From: Desulfatibacillum aliphaticivorans DSM 15576
GTDB lineage: Bacteria; Desulfobacterota; Desulfobacteria; Desulfobacterales; Desulfatibacillaceae
NCBI RefSeq assembly: GCF_000429905.1
Contig: NZ_AUCT01000002.1
Span: 62,001 to 126,000 of the forward strand
Length of the DNA: 64,000 bases
Direction of reading: 5' to 3'
Part shown: piece by piece, positions 18,034 to 27,263 of the stretch
How positions within the stretch are numbered: position 1 is the first letter of the stretch
Layout: every line of letters begins with the position of its first letter
Made by a program: the position numbers and the translations under genes
The notes under the pieces: generated by a model
What the model saw: only the letters and a program-made list of their open reading frames with translations
What the model was told of the DNA's origin: nothing
The model's database searches: none

Positions 18034-19236
18034 TTAAGCGGTCAATTGTTTAAAGTCGAAATCCGGACTTTGGAACTGCTCCTTGAATTGGGAAAAATCG
18101 CGATCCTTGCCCATGAGCTTGGTCACCTGAAAAAAGCCGGTCTTGTCGCCCAGCATGACGCACCCCACAATACGGCCGTTGTCAAAGACGATTTTCCGGT
18201 ACACGTCTTCGGTTTCATACACCGCGGAGTCCAATTTTCCGTCCGGGTCCAGTTCGCCGGCCGCCGCCAGTTCCACGCCCGCCACCTTGAGGGTGTTGGC
18301 CATGGGCGTGCCCTCGTATTCCTGGGTTTTGCCGGCCATGTTGTTTCCGGCTATGCGGCCCTGTTCGGAAGCAGCGGGCCAGATGCCGTAGGGGCGGCCC
18401 TCAAATTCAATCACGTCTCCGGCTGCGTAGACGTCCGCCATGGAGGTGAGCATATGCTCGTCCACCTTGACGGCCTTGTCGCAGGCCACATCCACAGGCT
18501 CGGCCAGGTCCTTGCACGGCCTGACGCCGGCCGAGATGATGACCATGTCCGCATCAAGGCTTTCGCCGCCTTCCAATAGGACTTTTTCCACCCGGCCGTT
18601 TCCTTCAATGGCGCTGGTTTTGGAGTCCAGGCTGAAGCTGAACCCCATGCCTTCCAGGATGGCCTGGAGCCGCTTGGAGCATTCCCAGTCCGTCTGGCGG
18701 GGCAGCAGGCGGCTCATGAACTCCACCACCCGGACTTTTTTCCCCAGTTTGATCAAGGCGTTCCCCGCTTCCAGGCCCAGAACGCCGCCGCCTATGACAA
18801 CCGCATTGGCGCATTTTTCGGCGTAACTTTTGATAGCCCGGGCGTCCTGGACATTACGGAGCGTAAACACTCCGGACAGGTCGGATCCCTTGATGGGCGG
18901 GACAAATGAACGGCTTCCCGTGGCCAGCAGCACCTTGTCATAGGAAATCTTCTCGCCGTCTTTTAAGGTCACGGTTTTGGAATCGGGATCAAGTCCGGCG
19001 ACTTCCGCCTTCAGGCGGATGTCTATGGCGCGCTCCTGATACCAGTCGGGAGCCTTGATAACCAGATCGTCCTCATCCGTCTCTCCGGCGATGTATTCAG
19101 GCAGCCGAATCCGTGAGTAATAGGGCAAATCCTCTTCGGTCAGGATGGTTATGCGGCCTTGGGAGTCGGCCTTGCGAATGGTTTCGGCGGCCGTGGTTCC
19201 GGCCACGCCATTGCCTACAATCAAATAATGAGTCAT
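18034..19236 (-). CDS. FAD/NAD(P)-dependent oxidoreductase (rubredoxin/nitrite reductase-type)
   Basis: 400 residues of the pyridine nucleotide-disulfide oxidoreductase family. The FAD-binding site is at residues 5-18 (IVGNGVAGTTAAE). The NAD(P) site is mid-protein (VVIGGGVLGLEAGNAL), and the second FAD motif is near residue 275 (ADVYAAGDV). It resembles NADH-rubredoxin reductases and the FAD part of assimilatory NirB. With rubredoxin, FprA and desulfoferrodoxin elsewhere in the window, a role in feeding electrons to oxygen defence is a reasonable inference. The start at 19234-19236 (MTHYLIVG) has GGTGGAG upstream; the longer frame to 19311 adds unrelated residues. Confidence 0.87.
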   Translation of the reverse strand: MTHYLIVGNGVAGTTAAETIRKADSQGRITILTEEDLPYYSRIRLPEYIAGETDEDDLVIKAPDWYQERAIDIRLKAEVAGLDPDSKTVTLKDGEKISYDKVLLATGSRSFVPPIKGSDLSGVFTLRNVQDARAIKSYAEKCANAVVIGGGVLGLEAGNALIKLGKKVRVVEFMSRLLPRQTDWECSKRLQAILEGMGFSFSLDSKTSAIEGNGRVEKVLLEGGESLDADMVIISAGVRPCKDLAEPVDVACDKAVKVDEHMLTSMADVYAAGDVIEFEGRPYGIWPAASEQGRIAGNNMAGKTQEYEGTPMANTLKVAGVELAAAGELDPDGKLDSAVYETEDVYRKIVFDNGRIVGCVMLGDKTGFFQVTKLMGKDRDFSQFKEQFQSPDFDFKQLTA

Positions 19237-19421
19237 GTCTCCACCCGGCAAAAAAAATCCAACCGGCCCCCTGGGGCGGAGGCCGGCTATTGATTGGCGA
19301 CTAACACACAAAAATAATTGAAAAAATTATGAAGTAAGCCTGCACGGTCCGACGCGCCTCAAGCCGCCAAGGACGGGATTGAGCGAGGTTGAACCGACTA
19401 TTTACGGCATGATGCGGCGAA

Positions 19422-19892
19422 TCAGGCTTTGGTCAGCCGGTTCGTCAGAACCGTGACGTGACCCATTTCTTCCTTGATGATCAGGTCGATTTTGGCTCTG
19501 CCTTCCTTGCTGTCCACCAGGTCCTTCATGCCAAGGTACAGGACGATGGAGTCTTTCTCCGCCACAATGGCGTCTTTGAGGATGGATTTCATGGAGGAGA
19601 AATCCATTTCCTTTTTAAAGAACACCCGCATGTCGGCCAGGGATTTCAGGTACTGACCGGTTTCTCCCGCAGGATCAAAGGTGCTGGAATTTTTCAGTTC
19701 TTCGGCGAGGTCGGCGCGCAGCATGGCGAAAACCTTTTCGTGGTTTCTTTCCATGGCCGCCAGTTCCTCCAGGAATTGCTTGTTGTCGGCATCATCCACT
19801 TTTGCAGCGGCGTCGGAATAAAACTTGGCGCCGTTCTTTTCAATTTCTTCCGCCATTGCGAATATTTCATCTGCACTAAATTCGTAAGCCAT
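19422..19892 (-). CDS. Ferritin-like diiron protein (rubrerythrin family, no rubredoxin domain)
   Basis: 156 residues forming a four-helix ferritin-like bundle. Diiron ligand patterns are visible: EKNGAKFY and MERNHEKVF in the first half, EKDSIVLY and KEEMGHV in the second. The C-terminal rubredoxin domain of true rubrerythrins is absent. Such proteins reduce peroxide or store iron. The start MAYEFSADEIF at 19890-19892 has AAGGAGG upstream; the frame extends to 20003 but that part is A/T-rich and hydrophobic without an RBS. Monocistronic. Confidence 0.85.
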   Translation of the reverse strand: MAYEFSADEIFAMAEEIEKNGAKFYSDAAAKVDDADNKQFLEELAAMERNHEKVFAMLRADLAEELKNSSTFDPAGETGQYLKSLADMRVFFKKEMDFSSMKSILKDAIVAEKDSIVLYLGMKDLVDSKEGRAKIDLIIKEEMGHVTVLTNRLTKA

Positions 19893-20209
19893 GGTACGCC
19901 TCCTTAATAGGGTGACTAGTATGTTGGTAAAGATTATTGTTATGGCACAAGGATTGTCAAGAAGAGTTTGCCATATTATAATTTTGGGAAAAAAGCAAAA
20001 CAATCAGGGTTTGTTCTGAATGAACCCTGCGGTTTCCGGCCAAAAACCAGGCATTATGCAAAGGAGTCAAGCCGAAAAAAAGCCTGAAGCGCAATACGGC
20101 CCCAAACTACAGCCCGACGCCGGACGCCGGCGGGCAGGCTGAACAAAGGGAGCGTAGGAAAGACATCCATGACGTTTTTCGGAAATAGCAGGGACCCCGG
20201 CGAAAATGC
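19893..20209. other. Divergent intergenic region between ferritin-like gene and rrf2-cydAB
   Basis: No gene seen. It holds the minus-strand promoter of the ferritin-like gene and leads into the rrf2 promoter. The A/T-rich stretch at about 19930-19990 could carry a metal-responsive operator, but I could not define one. Confidence 0.4.
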
Positions 20210-20252
20210 TTGACAGGTTTTACCCCGGGAGATACAAGATAAAAAGTATCTT
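20210..20252 (+). promoter_or_regulatory. Promoter and probable Rrf2 operator upstream of rrf2-cydAB
   Basis: TTGACA (20210-20215), a 17-nt spacer and TACAAG (20233-20238) form a sigma-70-like promoter. An inverted repeat AAGATA-aaaag-TATCTT (20236-20241 with 20247-20252) overlaps the -10 box, the position expected for repression by the encoded Rrf2 protein. Confidence 0.6.
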
Positions 20253-20276
20253 ATTTATCCTTCTTTAGGAGGCCCC

Positions 20277-20711
20277 GTGAGACTCACACGCGCAGGAGAA
20301 TACGGAGTGCGATGCATCCTTTATCTGGCTGGCTGTCCCCGAGGGGAGGTGGTCAAAAAAAAGGAAGTCGCGCTCAACATGGAAATTCCGGATCAATTCC
20401 TGTCGAAAATCGCCCAGCAACTGGCCGTGGCGGGCATTGTGGAGATCATCCAGGGCTCCAAGGGAGGGCTGCGCCTGGCCAGGGATCCCAAAAATATCAG
20501 CCTATTGGACGTGGTGGAGGCCATAACCGGGGAGATTTTCCTGAACGACTGCGTGTCGGACCCCAACTCGTGCCGGAACCAGCCCACGTGCTCCGTCCAC
20601 CGGGTATGGAGCAAGGCCAGGATGCAACTGCGGGAGACCCTGGGGGGGGCGACGTTCGCCGGGCTGGTGGAGGAGGGCCACTGCCTGCAGAAAAAAGATG
20701 ATAGAGCTTAA
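20277..20711 (+). CDS. Rrf2-family transcriptional regulator
   Basis: 144 residues, GTG start with AGGAGG about 6 nt upstream. The winged-helix DNA-binding domain occupies residues 1-80 (MRLTRAGEYGVRCILYLAG, then the wing region GSKGGLRLARDP). Three Cys follow in the pattern NDCVSDPNSCRNQPTCSVH, like the cluster ligands of IscR/NsrR/RsrR-type Rrf2 sensors. It sits 76 nt upstream of cydA and in the same direction. By inference it senses O2, NO or iron-sulfur status and controls cydAB and itself. Confidence 0.9.
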   Translation: MRLTRAGEYGVRCILYLAGCPRGEVVKKKEVALNMEIPDQFLSKIAQQLAVAGIVEIIQGSKGGLRLARDPKNISLLDVVEAITGEIFLNDCVSDPNSCRNQPTCSVHRVWSKARMQLRETLGGATFAGLVEEGHCLQKKDDRA

Positions 20712-20787
20712 GCGATTCTTGGTTTATAATAAAAAAAACACATTCGTATAACATAAATCAACCCCAACCCCGTGGAGGAGGCGCCTT

Positions 20788-22098
20788 ATGGACGTTTTGA
20801 TGCTGTCACGCCTGCAATTTGCAGCCGCAACCATGTTCCACTACCTTTTTGTTCCCCTCACCTTGGGTCTTTCCATCCTGGTCGCCATAATGGAGACAAA
20901 GTATGTGCGCACCGGAGACAAGGTGTATCTCAGGATGACCAAGTTTTGGGGAAAGATGTTCCTGATCAATTTCGCCCTGGGAGTGGTGACGGGCATTACC
21001 CTGGAATTTCAGTTCGGCACCAACTGGTCCCGGTACTCGGCCTACGTGGGCGACATTTTCGGATCCATCCTCGCCATCGAAGCCACGGCGGCTTTTTTTC
21101 TGGAGTCCACGCTGTTGGGCGTGTGGATTTTCGGTTGGAAGAAGCTGTCGGCCAAGGCCCACGCAACAGTGATGTGGCTGGTGGCAGGGGCGTCGTCCCT
21201 TTCGGCGGTGTGGATTCTCATCGCCAATTCCTGGATGCAGCATCCCGTGGGATACGTCATCCGCAACGGCCGGGCCGAATTGACGGACTTCTTCGCCGTT
21301 GTCACCAACGAATTCGCCATTTTGATGATCATGCACACCCTGGCCGGCGCTTACGTGCTTTCCTCGTTTTTCGTCATGGGCATCAGCGCCTATCATCTGC
21401 TTAAGAAAACGGATGATGAGTTTTTCACCAAGTCCTTCCGCATCGCCCTGGTGATGGGCGTCATCTTTACGATCTTCGTGGCCGTTGAAGGCGATATCCA
21501 CGGCAAGGACGTGACGCAGAAACAGCCCGCCAAGCTGGCCGCCATGGAATCCCTGTGGGAAACCCAAACCCACGCGCCCGTTTATATGTTTGCATGGCCT
21601 GACGAGGAAAACGAGCGCAATGTCATTGAGATCATGCCGATCCCCGGCTTGCTGAGCCTCCTGGGCCACGGGAGCTTTGACGCCGAAGTTCAGGGCCTCA
21701 AGGACTTCCCCAAAGACGAGCGCCCGCCGGTCCTCATCGTCTCCATGGCCTTCAAGGGCATGGTGGGGATTGGCACCCTGCTCATCTTCCTGACGCTGTT
21801 CGGCTTGTGGAAGCGGGACAAGCTCCAGGAATACCCCTTGTATTTGAAAATCATGATGTTCGCCATCCCCCTGCCGTACATAGCCAACGAGTTGGGTTGG
21901 GTTTTGACGGAAGTGGGAAGGCAGCCATGGATTGTTTACGGAGTCATGAAAACGTCGGACGCGGTGTCGCCCATTCTGCAATCCCAGGGCGCCATTTCCC
22001 TGACGGCCTTTATTCTGATTTACGGCCTGTTGGGCGCGGTGGGATTTTACCTGATATACACCGCCGCCAAAAAGGGGCCTGAAAAAACCGAGGCTTAA
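20788..22098 (+). CDS. cydA: Cytochrome bd ubiquinol oxidase subunit I
   Basis: 436 residues. It is the heme-bearing subunit of the high-affinity oxygen reductase of the inner membrane. About nine helices are visible. Conserved features are the N-terminal His of MFHYLFVPLTLG (heme ligand region), the Glu-rich GITLEFQFGTNWSRY, MIMHTLAGAY, the quinol-loop motif EGDIHGKDVTQKQPAK, and GWVLTEVGRQPW. The chain is shorter than the E. coli protein (about 520), so this is the short Q-loop type. The RBS is GGAGGAGG. In a sulfate reducer it removes oxygen at low concentration. Confidence 0.96.
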   Translation: MDVLMLSRLQFAAATMFHYLFVPLTLGLSILVAIMETKYVRTGDKVYLRMTKFWGKMFLINFALGVVTGITLEFQFGTNWSRYSAYVGDIFGSILAIEATAAFFLESTLLGVWIFGWKKLSAKAHATVMWLVAGASSLSAVWILIANSWMQHPVGYVIRNGRAELTDFFAVVTNEFAILMIMHTLAGAYVLSSFFVMGISAYHLLKKTDDEFFTKSFRIALVMGVIFTIFVAVEGDIHGKDVTQKQPAKLAAMESLWETQTHAPVYMFAWPDEENERNVIEIMPIPGLLSLLGHGSFDAEVQGLKDFPKDERPPVLIVSMAFKGMVGIGTLLIFLTLFGLWKRDKLQEYPLYLKIMMFAIPLPYIANELGWVLTEVGRQPWIVYGVMKTSDAVSPILQSQGAISLTAFILIYGLLGAVGFYLIYTAAKKGPEKTEA

Positions 22099-22164
22099 CG
22101 CCGAAGACCGCTTATAAAACGTTTATTCAACGACTTTGATATTTAGTGCAACAAGGAGGTTTCC

Positions 22165-23193
22165 ATGGTTTTGCAGAATATATGGTTTTTCTTATGGGGC
22201 CTGTTATGGGCGATTTTTTTCATGACGGACGGATTCGTTTTCGGCATGGGGACCATGTACCCCTTCCTGGGCAAGACCGAGGAGGAAAAGCGGATCATGA
22301 TCAACTCGGTGGGGCCTTTATGGGACGGAAACGAGGTCTGGCTGATCACTGCGGGCGGCGTGACATTCGCCGCGTTCCCCGATGTGTACGCCACCATGTT
22401 CTCCACCCTGTACACGCCTTTGATGCTGATTCTCTTCGCCCTGATCCTGCGGGGCGTGTCTTTTGAGTTCCGCGGAAAGGTGGACAGCCCCAAGTGGAAA
22501 AGGGTCTGGGACACGACCATTTTCATCGGCAACTTCGCCCCGGCGCTTTTGTTCGGCGTAGCTTTCGCCAACATCTTCCAGGGCATTCCCTTTGACGAAA
22601 ACGGCATATTCCAGGGCACCCTGATTACCCTGCTCAACCCTTACGGGCTCATCGGCGGGGTGGTCTTTGTGCTTATGTTCATCGTCCACGGCTCCTTGTG
22701 GCTGGCCATCAAGACCCAGGGCGATTTGCAGGCCCGGGCCATTCAAACGGGCAAGAGGTTGTGGCCGGTCATGGTGGGCGCCATTGTGGTGTGCCTGATC
22801 GCCAGCGCCGTTTTTACGGATTTGTACGACAACTATCTTGCCAACCCGGTTCTGTTTCTCATTTTAGTATTGGCCGTGGCCGGCTTGCTCGGCATCAAAG
22901 TATTCATGGGCAAGGAAGCCTGGTTTAAAGCCTGGGGCTGCTCCTGCCTGTCCATCGTCGGCGTGACCTTTTTTGGAGTCGCCGGGTTGTTTCCCCGTTT
23001 ATACCCCTCAAGCATCAACGCCGACCTCAGCCTGACGGCGCACAACGCCTCTTCCAGCCCCCTGACCCTTAAAATCATGCTGGTGGTGGTGGTCATTTTC
23101 ATCCCCATTGTCCTGGCATACCAGACATGGGCGTATAAACTTTTCTCCGACAAGGTTACGGAAGAAGACCTGTCGCACGAGGAAGCGTATTAG
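22165..23193 (+). CDS. cydB: Cytochrome bd ubiquinol oxidase subunit II
   Basis: 342 residues, the normal CydB length, with about nine membrane helices. Conserved N-terminal features are IWFFLWGLLWAIFFMTDGFVFG and the GPLWDGNEVWLITAGG stretch, both diagnostic of CydB. The RBS AAGGAGG is close to the ATG. It lies 66 nt after cydA in the same operon. A small CydX-like subunit was not found downstream; the next gene is an unrelated roadblock protein. Confidence 0.96.
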   Translation: MVLQNIWFFLWGLLWAIFFMTDGFVFGMGTMYPFLGKTEEEKRIMINSVGPLWDGNEVWLITAGGVTFAAFPDVYATMFSTLYTPLMLILFALILRGVSFEFRGKVDSPKWKRVWDTTIFIGNFAPALLFGVAFANIFQGIPFDENGIFQGTLITLLNPYGLIGGVVFVLMFIVHGSLWLAIKTQGDLQARAIQTGKRLWPVMVGAIVVCLIASAVFTDLYDNYLANPVLFLILVLAVAGLLGIKVFMGKEAWFKAWGCSCLSIVGVTFFGVAGLFPRLYPSSINADLSLTAHNASSSPLTLKIMLVVVVIFIPIVLAYQTWAYKLFSDKVTEEDLSHEEAY

Positions 23194-23201
23194 GAAACCC
23201 G

Positions 23202-23247
23202 GGCCGGCCCAAAAGGGCTCCGGACTCACACGGAGCATGGGCCGGCC
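23202..23247 (+). terminator. Branched hairpin after cydB, probable terminator
   Basis: The outer stem GGCCGGCCC (23202-23210) pairs with GGGCCGGCC (23239-23247) and encloses an inner stem GCTCCG/CGGAGC (23217-23222 with 23231-23236). Only a weak T run follows (TATTTG), so it may slow or end cydAB transcription or protect the mRNA 3' end. Confidence 0.45.
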
Positions 23248-23313
23248 TATTTGAATCAGTGGCGCCTGATTCGTCATATTGTCTTACCAAAAACAGAGTG
23301 AAAGGTGAGTGGA

Positions 23314-23682
23314 ATGTCACGAAATGAAGAACTCGACAAGGCCCTGGCCAATCTTCAGGCCAGCTCCGCGGACGTCCAGGCTTGCGCCGTGGTGTCTGAA
23401 GACGGACTGATTATCGCCAGCATGCTTCCCCAAGGGCTGGAGGAGACCCACATCGCAGCCATGAGCGCGGCCATGCTGTCCATGGGAAGCCGTACCTCCA
23501 TGGAGTTGAAACGCGGTAAACTGCAGCAGCTTTTCGTCAAGGGCGAGGACGGGTACGTTATCATCATGTACGCCGGCCCCCACGCCGTGATGCTCGCCAT
23601 GACGGGAAAAGACGCCAAACTTGGGCTGATCTTTTTCGACCTGGCCCGCGCCGCCGAGCAAGTGGAAAACATCTTGATGTAA
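23314..23682 (+). CDS. Roadblock/LC7 domain protein (first of two in the cluster)
   Basis: 122 residues, a single roadblock/LC7 fold as in MglB, the regulator of Ras-like GTPases in polarity and motility. The pattern is residues 1-20 helix, ACAVVSEDGLIIAS strand-turn-strand, the AAMSAAMLSMGSRTSMEL helix, QLFVKGEDGYVIIMYAG strands and a C-terminal helix. I choose ATG 23314 with AAAGGTG 7 nt upstream; a GTG at 23305 is also in frame. No small GTPase gene is beside it. The 28-nt gap to the next gene suggests one operon. Confidence 0.85.
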   Translation: MSRNEELDKALANLQASSADVQACAVVSEDGLIIASMLPQGLEETHIAAMSAAMLSMGSRTSMELKRGKLQQLFVKGEDGYVIIMYAGPHAVMLAMTGKDAKLGLIFFDLARAAEQVENILM

Positions 23683-23710
23683 AAGAGACGGAAGGACGCT
23701 GAGGTTTACC

Positions 23711-24460
23711 ATGATAAAGTTATTTGAAAGCGCTGATCACGTTAACGTGATGTACAACGATTTGGGTTCGGGGGCTATGGTTCAGGCCAACCAGCACCTG
23801 GTGGTCCATAAGGGCGAAGGGCTGGTCCTGGATCCCGGCGGGCACAAAATCTACTCCAAATTTTTTCCCGAGATCGCCGCCATTCTGTCCATCAACAACT
23901 TAAAGCATATCTTCTTCTCACACCAGGATCCTGACATCATCGCCGCCGCCAACGGATGGCTTATGGTGACGGACGCCACAGCGTATCTCTCCACCATCTG
24001 GACCCGGTTCATCACCCATTTCGGCGTGGACGAACTGGTTATTGACAGAATCAAGCCCATCCCGGACGAAGGCATGGTCATTGAAGTGGCCGGAGAACGG
24101 TTTCCCCTGATTCCTGCGCACTTTCTCCATTCCTCGGGAAACTTTCAGGTTTACGATCCGGTCGCCAAAATCCTGTATTCGGGCGACCTGGGCGCCTCTT
24201 TAGGCCAGGACTACGCTATTGTCGAGAATTTTGACAACCATATCCAATACATGGAAGGCTTCCACAAACGCTACATCCCCACCTCCAAAGCCCTTAAAAT
24301 GTGGGTGAACACGGTGCGCAAGCTGGATATCGAAATCATTGCGCCCCAGCATGGCGCCGTGTTCGGGAATCGGGAAATGTCCAACAAATTCATTGACTGG
24401 ATCAGTACGGTAAGTTGCGGCCTGGACCTGATGGACGAGGAATATCCCATTCCCGCATAG
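23711..24460 (+). CDS. MBL-fold diiron protein, flavodiiron/ODP-like (possible oxygen sensor)
   Basis: 249 residues, with a metallo-beta-lactamase fold like the N-terminal half of FprA flavodiiron proteins but without the flavodoxin half. The first metal motif is H71-Q-D73-P-D75 where FprA has HxExDH. His137/His140, Asp159 (LYSGDLGAS) and His214 (APQHGAVFG) supply the other likely ligands. Isolated FprA-like MBL proteins of the ODP type are known to act as oxygen/iron sensors in chemotaxis; whether this one does is inference. It sits between a roadblock gene and a large sensor kinase, which argues for signalling, not catalysis. Confidence 0.78.
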   Translation: MIKLFESADHVNVMYNDLGSGAMVQANQHLVVHKGEGLVLDPGGHKIYSKFFPEIAAILSINNLKHIFFSHQDPDIIAAANGWLMVTDATAYLSTIWTRFITHFGVDELVIDRIKPIPDEGMVIEVAGERFPLIPAHFLHSSGNFQVYDPVAKILYSGDLGASLGQDYAIVENFDNHIQYMEGFHKRYIPTSKALKMWVNTVRKLDIEIIAPQHGAVFGNREMSNKFIDWISTVSCGLDLMDEEYPIPA

Positions 24461-24477
24461 CTGGAGCGCCAAGCAGT

Positions 24478-27231
24478 ATGAACAGCAGTAACCAGGAATT
24501 ATTCTCCGACGTCATTCGGGCCATGTCGCTGGTGTTGGATCTGGATGAGGGGCGTAAGCTCAATCATGCCTGGAGGGTGGGAGTCATGTCCCACCTGATC
24601 GGCAAGGCCATGGGGCATCCCCGCTGCGATCTTTTGTATCATGGCGGCCTGCTCCATGACATAGGATCCGTGGGTCTGAAGGACCACATAATCCACCATG
24701 CCCAAATGGGTTTTGAGGACCAGGAGGCAAGGGAGCACTCCTCCCGGGGGGCGGCCATTGTCAGGCCCTTTGCGCCCCTGGCCCCCATTGCGGACCACAT
24801 CGCCTATCATCATGAGCATTATGACGGCGGCGGGTTTCCCAACGGACTCAAAGGGGATGAAATCCCCATGGAGTCCTCCATTTTGCAGGCCGGCGACATC
24901 ATTGACGTGGCATTCCGCGGCATGCCGGCAAATGAGAGAATGGCCAACGTGGAGCCGGTGCTGCGCTATCACTCGGGACGCGCGCTGCCGCCGGAGACGG
25001 CGGAGGCGGCCATGGACGTTCTGGCCTCGAACCCGAAATTAATGGCCGACCTGTTCGATCCCGCAGGAATAAAGACCCTGGTGTACGAAGTCGAGGCCGT
25101 CCCCCCGGAGGCGGATAACTACTCCCGCCTGGATCTGTTGGGCCAGCTCTTGTGGCTGTCCGCCAGGATGATAGACGCCAAAAGCCCCAAGCTCATGGGC
25201 CACTCGGTGCGCGTCGCCTATTACGCCCAGAAGATTGCCCAGGCATTGGGCGAAGAGGATATCAACCCCTGGGACGTTTTATGGTGCGCGCTGCTGCATG
25301 ACATAGGCATCATGGGGGTATCGCGCCAAGCCTTGAACAACTGCGCCCGGGGCGAATCCCGCCACGGAGCTTTCGAGCGCCATGCACGGTTTACGGTGGA
25401 GATCATCTCCAACATCAAGGATCTGGCTTACCTGGCTTATGCAGCGGGTTCGCACCACGAATGGTACAACGGAACCGGGTACCCCTTTGGCAGCAGGGCG
25501 GAAGGAATCCCCCTGATCGGCAGGATGCTGGCTTATGCGGACGCCTACGACTGGCTGACCAGTTGCTCCGTGGAAGGCCCTCCCCTGGAGCACCAGGAGG
25601 CCATGGCGAAAATCCGGCGGGAAACCGGCTCCCGGTTCGACCCCAGGATAGCGCCCACGGCCTTGATGGTCCTGGACTCATGCGGCGCCGGCGCCCTGCC
25701 CTTGCCCAAGGAAGCCATGGAATTCCAGCGTCTGTTCATGACTGACGACGCGGACGTGGCCAGCCTGACGCCCGGCAAACGCGCCGTAACCCTCACTCCG
25801 GAAGGGCGCGGGGCCATGCTGGGCCAGGCCGAAGAATGGATCCGGGTGGGATTATCGGAAAAGCTGGAAATCCTGGAAGGCCGAGAAGGGGTGAAGAAGC
25901 TCCTTGGAAGCGACGCAACCCGCATAATACACATGACGGAAGGCGACGCGGGCACCCAGAAATTCCTGGCCATGCTTGAAAAAAGCGAAAAAAAGGTGAT
26001 TTCCACGGATCTGGCGGCCCGGAACGGCGTGCATATGGAGGCGATCTTCCTGCCCCGCGCAAGGGGATGGGACGCCCTGCTCCGAAAAAAAAGCGGCGGC
26101 GGCCAACCCGTCAAGCGCCTTTCCGTGCTGTATCAGAGCTTTTTGAACAGCCTGGAGGCCATTGTCTTCACGGACGGCAAGGGATTTATAACGGACGCAA
26201 ACAAGGCCATGCTGGACCTTTACGGCTACTCCATGGAGGAGCTTTTGGGACAAACGCCGGCCATGCTTGGCAGTCCCGGCCAAAATGAGGTATATAATGA
26301 AATCCGCCGCAAGTTGGAAAAGCAGGCGGGAGGAAGCTGGTCCGGGGAGTTGAGCCATCGCGCCCAAAACGGCGAAGAGGTAACGGCCCTGGTTACGGTG
26401 AACTCTCTGTCGGATTCCACGGGAAATGCGGTGGGCCATATCTGGCATATGGCCGATATCACCGAGCGCCGGAATCTGGAAAAGGCCCTGGAAAGCCAGA
26501 ACATCAAGCTGGAAAGGCTGAACCAGTTAAAAAGCGACCTCATGGCCGTGACCTCTCACGACCTGAAGTCGCCCCTGAACGTCATAGCCGGCTACGCAGG
26601 ACTGATTAAGGAAACGGCGGGATTCGCCTCGCCGGAGACCATTGCCAAGTACCTGGACAACATTATCTTTTCCGTGAACCGGATGGTCAAATTCATCGGC
26701 CAGATTCTGGACGCGCAAAAAATCGAATCCGGCAAGCTGGATGTGGAAATGGAGCCGCTGTTCCTGAACGAACTGCTTCAGGAGCACGTGGAGAACATGG
26801 CCACGGCCCTGCAGAACGGCGACAAACGGATTATGTTTCAGGACAAAGGCGGGCGCCGCAAAGTGAACGCCGACCCCGAACGGATGGTTCAGGTTTTCGA
26901 CAATTTACTGTCCAACGCCCTGAAATTCTCCCCGGACGGGGGCGCCGTGGAGGTGCACTACAAAGATGACGGCGGAGACCGGGTTGAGATTTTTATATCC
27001 GACGAAGGCCCGGGCATCCCCGAAAGCGACATGGAAAAAATTTTCGACCGGTATTTTCAGGTCAAGAAACAAGGGACTCATTCCACGGAGCGCACTTACG
27101 GCTCCGGCCTGGGGCTGTATATATCCCGGGAAATCCTGCGGATGCACGGCGGATCCATTTCCGTTCGCAACCAGGCTGAGGGAGGGTGCCAATTCATTCT
27201 CTCCCTGCCTGCTCTCCAGGCGGAGGATTGA
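24478..27231 (+). CDS. Hybrid sensor: tandem HD-GYP domains, PAS, histidine kinase
   Basis: 917 residues from ATG 24478 (GGAG 11 nt upstream; the frame extends to 24415 inside the previous gene). Two HD-GYP phosphodiesterase units are visible. The first (about 25-145) has GGLLHDIG, HHEHYDGGGFPNGLKG and ILQAGDIID. The second (about 250-360) has GHSVRVAYY, LLHDIGIMG and HHEWYNGTGYP. A linker, a PAS domain (about 550-670, ending in ADITERRNLEKALE), a HisKA helix with SHDLKSPLN and a HATPase domain (DNLLSNALKFS, DEGPGIP, GSGLGLYI) follow. No membrane segment is seen, so it is cytoplasmic. It probably links cyclic-di-GMP hydrolysis to phosphorelay with the adjacent receiver protein. Having two HD-GYP units in front of a kinase is unusual. 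Confidence 0.88.
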   Translation: MNSSNQELFSDVIRAMSLVLDLDEGRKLNHAWRVGVMSHLIGKAMGHPRCDLLYHGGLLHDIGSVGLKDHIIHHAQMGFEDQEAREHSSRGAAIVRPFAPLAPIADHIAYHHEHYDGGGFPNGLKGDEIPMESSILQAGDIIDVAFRGMPANERMANVEPVLRYHSGRALPPETAEAAMDVLASNPKLMADLFDPAGIKTLVYEVEAVPPEADNYSRLDLLGQLLWLSARMIDAKSPKLMGHSVRVAYYAQKIAQALGEEDINPWDVLWCALLHDIGIMGVSRQALNNCARGESRHGAFERHARFTVEIISNIKDLAYLAYAAGSHHEWYNGTGYPFGSRAEGIPLIGRMLAYADAYDWLTSCSVEGPPLEHQEAMAKIRRETGSRFDPRIAPTALMVLDSCGAGALPLPKEAMEFQRLFMTDDADVASLTPGKRAVTLTPEGRGAMLGQAEEWIRVGLSEKLEILEGREGVKKLLGSDATRIIHMTEGDAGTQKFLAMLEKSEKKVISTDLAARNGVHMEAIFLPRARGWDALLRKKSGGGQPVKRLSVLYQSFLNSLEAIVFTDGKGFITDANKAMLDLYGYSMEELLGQTPAMLGSPGQNEVYNEIRRKLEKQAGGSWSGELSHRAQNGEEVTALVTVNSLSDSTGNAVGHIWHMADITERRNLEKALESQNIKLERLNQLKSDLMAVTSHDLKSPLNVIAGYAGLIKETAGFASPETIAKYLDNIIFSVNRMVKFIGQILDAQKIESGKLDVEMEPLFLNELLQEHVENMATALQNGDKRIMFQDKGGRRKVNADPERMVQVFDNLLSNALKFSPDGGAVEVHYKDDGGDRVEIFISDEGPGIPESDMEKIFDRYFQVKKQGTHSTERTYGSGLGLYISREILRMHGGSISVRNQAEGGCQFILSLPALQAED

Positions 27232-27263
27232 ATCTACAGGAAAGGACGAAGTCCGGTGATCTC

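Noticed and set aside
20806..21981. 391-codon minus-strand reading frame
   Set aside because: Antisense to cydA; composition typical of a shadow frame.
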